A DNA stretch of 9,765 bases, taken from NCBI GenBank assembly GCA_023387295.1, contig JAEWIG010000272.1, positions 1-9,765 on the forward strand, read 5' to 3'. The position numbers and the translations under genes are program-made. The notes under the pieces are model-generated. The model worked only from the letters and a program-made list of their open reading frames with translations. It did no database searches and was not told where the DNA came from. This document shows, piece after piece, positions 1 through 6,798 of this stretch (position 1 is its first letter; each line of letters opens with the position of its first letter). The stretch is from Bacillota bacterium. Its GTDB lineage: Bacteria; Bacillota; Bacilli; Bacillales; Cytobacillaceae.

Positions 1-48
1 AATATCAGTCAGCTTAAATTCTTTACAATTTTCTACATTAAGCTTCAT
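1..48 (-). CDS. Specificity (S) subunit-like gene, first 16 codons only
   Basis: The minus strand opens with ATG at 48 and reads MKLNVENCKEFKLTDI to the window edge with no stop. This resembles the start of restriction S subunits of the HsdS/BcgI-B type, which often begin with a Lys/Trp-rich stretch and a '(E)F.L.DIF' motif before the first target-recognition domain. The ATG overlaps the end of the preceding modification gene (its TAA is at 38-40), the tight coupling usual for M-S or A-B subunit pairs. The role would be to supply DNA target recognition to the upstream nuclease-methylase. Only 48 bases are visible, so the call rests mainly on context, and whether the gene is intact cannot be told. 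Confidence 0.55.
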   Translation of the reverse strand, partial: MKLNVENCKEFKLTDI

Positions 49-1852
49 AAATATGCCTTTCTTTCACAAGATAAGCAAGATAATCATTGATTGTCTGCTG
101 GAAATCCTGTTCTGTCAACTTAGTATAATCCGTTTTCATATAGGCTTCACATAGCCATTCATTATTGCCGTTAACTTTGTGGGTTGCAGAAATGGCATCC
201 ACAGAGCTTATGTTACGGTATAGTTAAATCCATTCACGCTCAATTTCTACACATTTGCTCTTACCTTTACCGGTATCAATTTGCTCGACACGAGCCAGAT
301 TTTTCATCTTTTTAAACCCATCATTTTTGCAATACCCAAAGAAAGTATCAGTATTGGAAAAATCGTTATGTTTCGTGCCAATTTTGAACACCATACAGCA
401 GGCAGAAGCACTTGCGCCGGTATAAAAAATTTCATTTGTCAGAGTAAACACGGCGTCGAGTATGTTTTCCTCCAATATTTCACGCTTAAAGCGAGCAATT
501 TCTCCGCTTGTTACGATGGCTCAGGCGACAGGAAGTAATACTGCCAGTTTCGCTTGGTGGTTGATGGAATTAAGCGTGTCAGTAATGTATTTAACAAAAT
601 ATAATCCTTTTGAAGGATCTTCTTTTTTGTTCTTTAACCAAGTATTAACATATTTTTGGGGTAGATGAATGCACTGACCGTTATACGACGGATTCATCAG
701 AATGATGTTTGCTTTTGCCCTTTAATCCAGTCAGCTAAATCAAATCAGCTTCCCTGCTTGATATTTGAATTTCCATCCGAGTGAATCAGCATGTTCGTAG
801 TGGCAAGCCCATAGATGTCTTCATCAAATTCAATACCGAATATCTGATTATTCTTTACATTTTTCTGTTCGATGGCAGTGGCGCAGTCATCTAACGCTTG
901 CGTCATTGCCATCACTAAGAAGAAGCCACTGCCGCAACAGGGATCAAGGACGACTGAATATTTATTCACTCCGGCGATTTTTGTCATAAAATCGGTAATA
1001 TGATCCGGCGTAAAAGCTTGGTTTCTATCCGACTTGCCAACATGCTTATTAAAGGGAACAAAGAACAAGTTAAACAGATCCTGCCTAGAAGTACTCTTAT
1101 CATTGATAAAAGGGCGTATGTTATCTTCAATAAATTTCAAAATTTCTCTGAAAGTGGCAATGCCAATTGTCGGACATATTGGTCTCCTAATACATTATGG
1201 TTTAATAAGTCAAGTTTCTCCACCTTATTAATATCTGAATTCAACAATTTTTCAAGAACTTCTTTTATTCTTGTCCTTATTTGTGTAGATGTTAAAGAAG
1301 GAGTTGAATATTCTAAACCATTTTTCAGAGCAAGAAGACCAGTACCAACAAACTGACTCCTCAATTGTTCAGGGATGCTGTGGCGATGCAGTATTTCATT
1401 AAATTTATAAGTGTTCTGCATCACCTTTTTTATTATTGATTTTGGATGTGTAAAAGTCAACATGTTCATCTATAGATCGAAGAGCCGTTTCTCTTGGCAT
1501 AAGATCGCTGTCGGAAACAACGCCTCGCCACACTTTTACATTTATCGTTTACAGTATTCGCTAAAATAGCAACTTTCTTTTTATCTGTCAACGTTTTTTC
1601 ATATTCTACATAAGCAGATAATTGATCTTCATCTACTTCTGTAAAGTTATGTTTCGTTTCACTGAATACCATAACATTGTCTTTAACAAAACGAATATCC
1701 AACTTCTCAAAAGTACGGCCCGTACTTTTGAGAATAGGAGCAAATGTCAACGAGGCTGCAGAAAAAGCTTTAGGGTAACTAAACTCATCATTTTCAATAT
1801 TGCTGGTAAGATATTCTCTGAAAATGGTCGAGATCATATCTGCTCTGATCAT
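38..1852 (-). pseudogene. BcgI-like fused nuclease/N6-adenine DNA methylase (A/M subunit), heavily broken
   Basis: Joining the minus-strand frames gives a protein of about 600 residues. The N-terminal ~130 residues look like a PD-(D/E)XK nuclease domain (LDIRFVKD, then SETK: D-x12-E-x-K). An adenine-methylase domain follows with motif I (LDPCCGSGFFL) and motif IV as NPSY in place of NPPY. The C-terminus reads SSVDAISATHK, then NEWLCEAYMKTDY. This layout, followed by an S-like gene, fits BcgI-type or type IIG-like A subunits. At least seven lesions break it: frameshifts near 1534-1537, about 1421-1430, about 1160-1175 and 713-716 (A4/T4 tract), and in-frame stops TGA 745-747, TGA 521-523 and TAA 224-226. 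The start at 1852 is chosen for AGAGGA at 1859-1864, six bases upstream and lying across the abiEii stop; ATG 1873 is an alternative. Almost certainly non-functional. Fused nuclease identity is inferred from one motif. Confidence 0.85.
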
Positions 1853-1863
1853 ATAAATTCCTC

Positions 1864-2760
1864 TTATATCCATTTACTGTTGGCAGCAGACCAACACTCG
1901 GTAAATGTTTTATTTTCCGCTGCCGCTATAAACGGCTGTTCAAGAAAATTCTGTATTGTTTTTAAAACGGTACTGTAATCGTCCGTCTTGGTATTGATCT
2001 TGCGGACAAACGCCTTCCACTTCTTTCGCATGGCAGCATTCTCACCAAATCCCATAACCTGTTCAAATTGTTCAAGCGTGAAACTGTGTTCACGGTTTAA
2101 AAAGGTCTTTTTGAGTGCTTCAATAAGCACTCCACCATTAAAATCAAACTTGTTGGCGATATAATAAATATCGTAGTATTCCTTCATTCGGCTGGAAAAC
2201 TCCATCAGGCTCAAAATAGCGTCAAGTTTTTCTGCAACAGTGGTTTCAACTGAGTAGGTATTTATCGTTGGTGATTCGAACTCTGGAAGTTGTGTTGGCA
2301 TCTGGCGCTTTTCTTGTTTCGGAACAATGACATCTCCTACGCCAAAGTCAATACTGAACGGAGTTCTTGTATTTTTGATACGGGCAACAATAGAGGCATC
2401 GATTCCCGCATACTTTTTAGCGACGGCAATAGGAGAAACATCCTTAATCTCAAAGGTTACAAAATCATTGTCGGTAGGAACAGCGATAATGTCTTCCAAA
2501 ATGGATTTTAATTGTTCCGGCGTGTTTGGTACTTGACGAAGCAAAAAGTCCACATCCACCGTTACCCGGCTGTCAAAGTCAGTCAAGGAATAAAGAAACA
2601 GCCCGCCTTTCAATACAAGATTTTCAGCATATTTGGATTTCTCCAAACGGCGGAGAAATTCTTCCTGACAAAAAAGCTGCAAACAGAGCTGATAACTCCT
2701 GCCGCTTTCAGCAGCTTTATTTTTCAGCCGTACAAGTACGGAAGCAGCGATATCAGCCAT
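1864..2760 (-). CDS. abiEii: AbiEii-type nucleotidyltransferase toxin
   Basis: An intact 298-residue protein of the AbiEii/AbiGii family, the toxin half of type IV (AbiE) toxin-antitoxin systems and a DNA polymerase beta-like nucleotidyltransferase. The fold signature is visible: LKGGLFLY around residues 50-57, then RVTVDVDF at 65-72, whose Asp69 and Asp71 would bind metal. A further Asp lies in FSIDFGVGD, a Lys motif in TVAEKLDAI, and an RMKEYYDIYYI segment follows. Length and motif order match the family. Its ATG overlaps the end of the antitoxin gene by eight bases (ATGGCTGA), with GAGG at 2770-2773 nine bases upstream, so the pair is probably translationally coupled. In known AbiE systems the toxin is bacteriostatic and acts by nucleotide transfer (MenT relatives modify tRNA); the substrate here is unknown. 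No lesion was seen. Its stop codon region holds the ribosome-binding site of the next, broken gene. Confidence 0.9.
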   Translation of the reverse strand: MADIAASVLVRLKNKAAESGRSYQLCLQLFCQEEFLRRLEKSKYAENLVLKGGLFLYSLTDFDSRVTVDVDFLLRQVPNTPEQLKSILEDIIAVPTDNDFVTFEIKDVSPIAVAKKYAGIDASIVARIKNTRTPFSIDFGVGDVIVPKQEKRQMPTQLPEFESPTINTYSVETTVAEKLDAILSLMEFSSRMKEYYDIYYIANKFDFNGGVLIEALKKTFLNREHSFTLEQFEQVMGFGENAAMRKKWKAFVRKINTKTDDYSTVLKTIQNFLEQPFIAAAENKTFTECWSAANSKWI

Positions 2761-3358
2761 TGAGCAGCACCTCTATTACATCCATCAGTTTTTTATAAAC
2801 CTTCATTTTCTTTGCGTAACTTGAAAGATTGATCAGGTTTTTCTTTTTATCGGCAGCATAGGCATTGAGCGCCTTATTAAATATTTCGTTGTCCAGCTTT
2901 GAGCGGTATTTGAAACAGTCGCAAATTGTGCGTTCTCGATCATAAACAGCAAGTCGCACTCCGTTAAAATCCCCGATTGTTTTTCCGATTTCAAACAAAG
3001 TAGGCTGTACAAAATACACCTTTGTTGCTAGAGAATCGATATGCAGCCTTGTCCGTGAAAAGGTACGGGGGACGGCAATTGACCATTGCCGGGGCGAAAA
3101 ATCACTGTAGCCGTAATAAAACAGCGCCGATTCTACACATACAATGCTTTCGGGGAGGATAGTGGCAAGCACCTGTTCTTCTTTTATATCTTCCTGCTCA
3201 GCGAGATGGTAATAGCCATGTTTGACACGCTCGATATAGCCCTCTTTACATAGGTTGGCTACATGATAGTTGGAAAACCCCTCGGCGACAAAATCAGCGG
3301 TTTTCGCAATGCCGCCGTTGTTCTTGATAATGTTTTTGACAGTATTTATCTTATCCAT
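2753..3358 (-). CDS. abiEi: AbiEi-type antitoxin / transcriptional autorepressor
   Basis: An intact 201-residue protein matching the AbiEi family, the antitoxin of type IV AbiE systems. Residues ~1-55 form a winged-helix domain (IIKNNGGIAKTADF, then NYHVANLCKEGYIERVKHGYY). The rest matches the AbiEi C-terminal region, with LPESIVCVESALFYYGYSD around residues 68-86 and a conserved DRERTICDCFKYR near 140-152. In studied AbiE systems this protein represses its own operon by binding inverted repeats at the promoter and neutralises the toxin without stable binding to it. It is the first gene of the minus-strand operon. Its ATG at 3358 has only a weak GGTGA-like site upstream, while a strong -10 and an inverted repeat lie in the 65 bases before it. 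The gene overlaps abiEii by eight bases. No lesion was seen. Confidence 0.88.
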   Translation of the reverse strand: MDKINTVKNIIKNNGGIAKTADFVAEGFSNYHVANLCKEGYIERVKHGYYHLAEQEDIKEEQVLATILPESIVCVESALFYYGYSDFSPRQWSIAVPRTFSRTRLHIDSLATKVYFVQPTLFEIGKTIGDFNGVRLAVYDRERTICDCFKYRSKLDNEIFNKALNAYAADKKKNLINLSSYAKKMKVYKKLMDVIEVLLNG

Positions 3359-3375
3359 TCATTCACCAACTTTCA

Positions 3376-3401
3376 AACCACAGGTTACTGAAACTGTGGT
3401 T
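3376..3401. promoter_or_regulatory. Inverted repeat in abiE leader, candidate AbiEi operator
   Basis: AACCACAG (3376-3383) and CTGTGGTT (3394-3401) are perfect 8-bp inverted arms separated by 10 bp. They sit just downstream of the -10, over the expected transcription start and leader. AbiEi proteins are known to bind inverted repeats at their own promoters, so this is the natural operator candidate. It could also act as an RNA hairpin limiting translation from the weak ribosome-binding site. Confidence 0.55.
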
Positions 3402-3408
3402 AAAAAGT

Positions 3409-3436
3409 ATTATAACATAGAATTGCCCCGATATTA
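3409..3436 (-). promoter_or_regulatory. Promoter of the abiE operon
   Basis: On the minus strand there is a perfect TATAAT (plus 3409-3414) preceded by TG-T, an extended -10. TTAATA lies 17 bases further upstream (plus 3432-3437 within a base) as a poor -35. Transcription would start near 3402, giving a leader of about 45 nt before the abiEi ATG. The extended -10 probably compensates for the weak -35. Confidence 0.65.
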
Positions 3437-3778
3437 ACAATTTTTAAAACACAGATATAAGATATTGTGAAATTAAAATTTGAAATTTTATTGCAATATA
3501 ACAGGCAAGTGTTATCAACCCCGATAACAAATTGATAGCATTAGCCCATATAGGCAGGATAATATGGATACATCAAATAATCAAAAGTACCACGAATACG
3601 GCAGAGAATAATCTCTAAATAAAATTGATTAGGATTTGTCGAGTGGGAGTGAGTGAAAATATATCAGTCATTATTGATATTACTAACAAACTTAAGGTGT
3701 CAAGAGTTTAGTTGAAGTGCTTTGAAAGTGCTTATTTATCAACAAAAAAAGTCAAGCTACTTTCAAGAAAAAATAATT
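3437..3778. other. Gene-free stretch between abiE promoter and terminator
   Basis: No convincing coding sequence was found. It holds a short palindrome, TGTTATC/GATAACA with arms at 3510-3516 and 3523-3529, of the kind bound by small repressors, and an AT-rich quasi-palindrome around 3476-3489. One plus-strand frame is partly open (about 3529-3711, with one internal stop) but matches nothing I recognise. It may be the residue of a plus-strand gene that once ended at the terminator at 3779-3808. Confidence 0.4.
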
Positions 3779-3812
3779 AAGCCAACAGAGGATAAATTCT
3801 GTTGGCTTTTTT
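3779..3812 (+). terminator. Strong intrinsic terminator, probably bidirectional
   Basis: AAGCCAACAGA (3779-3789) pairs perfectly with TCTGTTGGCTT (3798-3808) around an 8-nt loop, followed by a run of six T (3807-3812), a textbook rho-independent terminator on the plus strand. Read from the other strand the stem is followed by TTAATTATTTTTTC, so it could also stop minus-strand transcripts from the RhuM-like remnant, whose homology ends only about 10 bases away. No gene was recognised for it to serve on the plus strand. Confidence 0.85.
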
Positions 3813-3821
3813 GCTATTTAC

Positions 3822-4330
3822 ATAAATGCTTTAAGATAGTATAAGCTACCATTGCATCCATCAATGAGATCACGATATGCGCTATAGTTTAATTAATAGA
3901 TTTCCTTGTTGGCTGGTTTTAGTTTTTGAACAACTTGGTGATCGTAATCATCTAATAACTCAAGTGCTTGAGTATATTTTTGAATAATATCAAAACTTCT
4001 TTTGAATCTAAGTCAAGAACATCAGTAATTATATTTGATTGGATTTTTATTACCTTATTCAATACTTTTAATCGCTTGTCATTAATTGCATACCTTTAAT
4101 AATATATTCTCGTAAGATGGATGTAGCCCATTTTCTAAAGCAATGCCTCTTTGAGATTTTACTCGATAGCCAACGGATATAATCATATCGAGGTTGTAGT
4201 AATCAAAATTTCTTTCTACGGATTTGTTACCTTCATTTTGAACTTGTGCAAATTTTGCGCAAGTTGAATTCTGCTCTAATTCATTTTCTCTCAATATATT
4301 TTTTATATGTCTTTTGTATTACAGAGCGAT
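3822..4330 (-). pseudogene. RhuM-like (RhuM/Fic-family) protein, decayed and truncated at both ends
   Basis: The open core (4082-4294) reads STCAKFAQVQNEG, then YYNLDMIISVGYRVKSQRG, which is diagnostic of the RhuM family. Shifting frame recovers FRKWATSILREYIIKGYAIND, then (K)RLKVLNKVIKIQSNII and YTQALELLDDYDHQ, matching RhuM-type N-termini that lead into a Fic domain. Frameshifts are seen near 4320, 4134-4141, about 4092 and 3992-3995, mostly single-base losses, with an in-frame TAA at 3893-3895. Homology stops about 3822, at the beginning of where the Fic domain should lie, and the first ~35 residues are missing at the 4330 end. RhuM proteins are common on mobile elements and pathogenicity islands; their molecular role is poorly known. 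Non-functional. Family call is confident, the Fic subtype less so. Confidence 0.8.
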
Positions 4331-4337
4331 ATTATTA
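4330..4337. other. Breakpoint between two 5'-truncated genes
   Basis: RhuM homology on the minus strand fades at about 4330, and relaxase homology on the plus strand begins at about 4334-4337. Both genes lack their 5' portions here, so the two have been joined by a deletion or rearrangement. No insertion-sequence ends or target duplications were seen at the junction. Confidence 0.55.
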
Positions 4338-4838
4338 ATTTCATATATGTTGATGATGGAAATGTGCACTACTCTTATTATGGTTCATATATGAACATCA
4401 GAAACCAAAGCGATAGCCTTTCAAGGAACATAATTAGGCGAAGAAAATATGTTAAATGTATGGTTGGAATGAAGATAAAAAAGGACGTAATTATAAATCA
4501 AGGCTTCAATTTGATATTGATAGTACTATAAAACAGTCAATCAATTGGCAGGACTTATTATCTCAAATGGAACTGTATGGTTATGGAGTTTAGTACGGTA
4601 AAAATTTAGCGTTTAGCAGTAAAAATCAGCGGATATTTACCAGAGTAAAGACTATTGGACAAGCTATATGGAAGAAAGAATTAGGGAGCGAATCCTGAAT
4701 AAAGATAAAGAACTTAACAATATTATAGATTTTAAGAATAACGATAAGTCTAAGTACGGAAAAAGTTATGAATATTAGGTAACAAAGCATAATCTTTAGA
4801 CTGATGATTTTACGCTTATTGAAATGAGGGATAAGTGA
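4334..4838 (+). pseudogene. Relaxase/mobilization nuclease remnant (C-terminal half)
   Basis: Combining frames gives HYSYYGSYMNIRNQSDSLSR, GRNYKSRLQFDIDSTIKQS, INWQDLLSQMELYGYGV, YGKNLAFSSKNQ, FTRVKTIG, YMEERIRERI, KYGKSYEY and LIEMRDK. The order and the 'R.KTIG..Y.EERI.ERI' pattern are typical of the mobilization relaxases of integrative elements in Firmicutes, which nick oriT to start DNA transfer. The catalytic N-terminal half, with its Tyr and the His-x-His metal site, is absent: homology begins just after where the HNHF-like motif would be. Lesions include frameshifts near 4425, 4470 and 4660 and TAG codons at 4591-4593, 4776-4778 and 4797-4799. Non-functional; it shows the region was once on a mobilizable or conjugative element. 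Confidence 0.78.
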
Positions 4839-5487
4839 TTTAAGTTAATATAATAAATGGAGTGTGGTGTCAGTAGAATCTCAATAAAAAATGACTTGAA
4901 ACGAGAGTTTGGTAAGCTGTTATGGGAGTAAAAAAAGGATAAAAGAAGTAGTAAAGCATATTCATATCGGCATAAGTAAGAGAGAACATTGTAAGAGGAA
5001 TCGCAAAATCCGAATGATAATATTTATATGATGGTGAACAGACAAGATAAAGAAAACTATCAGAAGTCCTATAAGTAATAGATATTTTGCTTTAGCAGTT
5101 TCAGCACTTGAAGCATACTGTACTAGGATAGTTAAAGACAACATCCGGTAATAATTTTTTCAAAAAATTAAATCAGCATTGTTAATAATTAAGAGTTAAA
5201 TAAGAGGAGATTGCAAGAAACGTAATTCATTAGCACTAAGTATAATGAAATGGAGTATTTGAAAGATAATAGATATTTTGGTAGGACTAAAATGGAGGAT
5301 AAAAAAGAATCAGTTATTGGTGCAACTAGGAGAAATCAGGCTGAAATACGGAAAATTCAATAGAAAAGAAATAAATAAGTAAAGAAGCTTAGAGATAAAT
5401 TTATGGTCGGTGTTATTTTAGTGCAGAACTGACTATTTTTTGTCATCATGTTTGAAAAAAGAAATATAGTGCTGCTATAGGCTTGAT
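4839..5487. other. Decayed gene-free stretch
   Basis: About 650 bases without a supportable gene. All frames are stop-rich; a few short open pieces remain (for example 5061-5150, reading RYFALAVSALEAYCTRIVKD, and a 37-codon frame starting near 5251), but I recognise neither. Given the broken genes on both sides this is best read as the eroded remains of mobile-element genes. It contains the 19-bp A/T palindrome listed separately. Confidence 0.5.
5152..5170. repeat. Perfect 19-bp A/T palindrome
   Basis: TAATTTTTT (5152-5160), C5161, AAAAAATTA (5162-5170): perfect 9-bp arms around a single central base. Such a site could bind a dimeric protein, but chance is not excluded in DNA this AT-rich. 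There is no gene close enough to assign it to. Confidence 0.45.
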
Positions 5488-5515
5488 TTGTATGGCATAG
5501 TAGAAACGATATAAT
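5488..5515 (+). promoter_or_regulatory. Promoter of the HTH / HaeIII-type operon
   Basis: TTGTAT (5488-5493), a 16-bp spacer and a perfect TATAAT (5510-5515), with expected start near 5522, about 24 bases before the HTH-regulator ATG at 5545. It is placed to drive the regulator, methyltransferase and endonuclease as one transcript. Confidence 0.55.
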
Positions 5516-5544
5516 ATTAAGATGGATAGGATTAGATGATAATC

Positions 5545-5762
5545 ATGTCTAAGCTTAGTTATAAAAATTTATTCAAAAGATTGATAGATATAGAAATGAA
5601 GAATACAGAGCTTATGAAAAAGCTATAGTGAGTAGAAGTACATTTTAAAAAATAAAAAACGGGATAATGTGATAACCGATGTATTGCTAAGGATATGCGA
5701 TGTATTGGATTGCGATATAAGAAATTGTAGAATGAGTTATTGAGTCTTCGGAGGAAAAATAA
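5545..5762 (+). pseudogene. Small XRE/Cro-type HTH regulator of the R-M operon, broken
   Basis: Starting at ATG 5545 it reads MSKLSYKNLFKRLIDIEM, and after frame changes K(A)IVSRSTF, KIKNGD, then NVITDVLLRICDVLDCDI and EIVE. This is a ~70-residue single-domain XRE/Cro helix-turn-helix protein; RSTF..IKNG is the recognition-helix region. Such small regulators often precede cytosine methyltransferase genes in Firmicutes and may work like controller (C) proteins. Lesions: a one-base shift in the A5 tract 5617-5621, an in-frame TAA at 5646-5648, another shift near 5661-5663 and further shifts around 5718-5722. Its final frame ends at TAA 5760-5762, two bases before the methyltransferase ATG, so the genes were once tightly coupled. 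Family call is from pattern only; a specific control role is inferred. Confidence 0.7.
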
Positions 5763-5763
5763 G

Positions 5764-6785
5764 ATGAATTTGATTAGTTTGTTTTCAGGAGCTGGCGGGT
5801 TAGATTTAGGCTTTGAAAAAGCTGGACTTAATATAGTGGCTGCAAATGAATATGATAAAACGATTTGGGAAACATATGAAAATAATCATGATACAAAACT
5901 GATAAAAGGAGATATTTGCGGTATTCCTTCAGATATTTTTCCTAAATGTGATGGTATTATAGGTGGACCGCCATGCAATCATGGAGTGAGGCTGGTTCGT
6001 TAAAAGGAATAGAAGACCATCGTGGTCAATTATTTTATCAATATATACGCATTTTAAAGGATAAACAACCAAAATTTTTCCTTGCTGAAAATGTTAAAGG
6101 AATGATGGCTAAAAGGCATAATGATGCCGTTGAGAATATAGTTTATCAATTTAAAGAGGCTGGTTATGATGTATTTATTCATTTGTTAAATGCAAGTGAC
6201 TATGGTGTTCCACAAGACAGAAAAAGAGTTTTTTATGTAGGATTTAGGAAAGATTTGAAAGTCAAATTTGAACATCCGAAGCCTTATGAAACTAAATTGA
6301 CATTTAAAGATACAATTTTCGATTTGAAAGATTCTGCAATACCGGCATTAGAAAGAAATAAAACAAATGGGAATAACTGTAAATTTTTGAATCATGAGTA
6401 TTTTGTTGGCGCATACTCACCTATTTTCATGAGTATAAATAGAGTGAGACAATGGGATGAGCAGGCATTTACAGTTCAAGCATCAGGAAGACAATGTCAG
6501 TTACATCCGCAGGCACCGGTAATGCCTAAAGTAGAAAAAAATAAAAATATATTTGCACCAGGAAAAGAAAAACTTTACAGAAGGCTGACTGTTCGAGAAT
6601 GTGCAAGGATTCAGGGTTTTCCGGACGATTTTAAATTTTACTATACGAATCTAAATGATGCTTATAAAATGATCGGCAATGCTGTACCAGTAAATCTTGC
6701 GTATGAAATGGCTAAAGCAATTGTATCTGCTTTAGATAATTCAAGTGCAAATAGTAACCTATTAAAAACTGGGACAGATGATTAA
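5764..6785 (+). pseudogene. haeIIIM: M.HaeIII-like DNA cytosine-5 methyltransferase (GGCC), one-base frameshift at the active site
   Basis: A C5-cytosine methyltransferase of about 340 codons once the frame is repaired (M.HaeIII has 330 residues). Motifs in order: I FSGAGGLDLGF (near residue 8), IV GGPPC with catalytic Cys71, VI ENVKGM, VIII QDRKRVFYVGFR, IX RRLTVRECARIQGF and X GNAVPVNLAYEM. The target-recognition region NRVRQWDEQAFTVQASGRQC is almost that of M.HaeIII as I recall it, so the site is very probably GGCC, methylated on the internal cytosine. The frame breaks right after the Cys71 codon (5974-5976): TGC-AA-TCA where TGC-CAA-TCA is expected, a loss of one C. The first frame then ends at 6003. 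Start ATG 5764 has GGAGG at 5750-5754. The stop precedes the R-gene ATG by 13 bases. Otherwise the gene is clean, so inactivation may be recent, or this is a base-calling error. Confidence 0.9.
5961..5975 (+). promoter_or_regulatory. Possible internal ribosome-binding site and restart ATG
   Basis: AGGTGG (5961-5966) lies six bases before ATG 5973-5975, in the frame that runs uninterrupted to 6785 and begins MQSWSEAGS. The ATG overlaps the Cys71 codon. Translation could in principle restart here and yield motifs VI-X as a second polypeptide. The bases also simply encode GGPPC, so this may be coincidence. Confidence 0.3.
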
Positions 6786-6798
6786 TTGGAGGTTAGTT

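Noticed and set aside
281..538. Plus-strand open frames across 281-668 and 1000-1356
   Set aside because: They are antisense to the recognisable methylase pseudogene and show no family features.
521..747. In-frame TGA codons at 521-523 and 745-747 inside the methylase, and at 7111-7113 in the endonuclease, suggesting recoded UGA
   Set aside because: TAA and TAG codons and many frameshifts break the same genes, TGA ends the intact abiEi gene, and intact genes use TGG for Trp. Ordinary decay explains them.
2290..2798. Plus-strand open frames over abiEii
   Set aside because: They are antisense shadows of a clearly conserved minus-strand gene and lack ribosome-binding sites.
4962..5144. Minus-strand 60-codon frame with a hydrophobic, membrane-like sequence
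   Set aside because: No good ribosome-binding site or recognisable family; Leu/Ile-rich frames arise easily opposite A/T-rich DNA, and the surrounding region is decayed.
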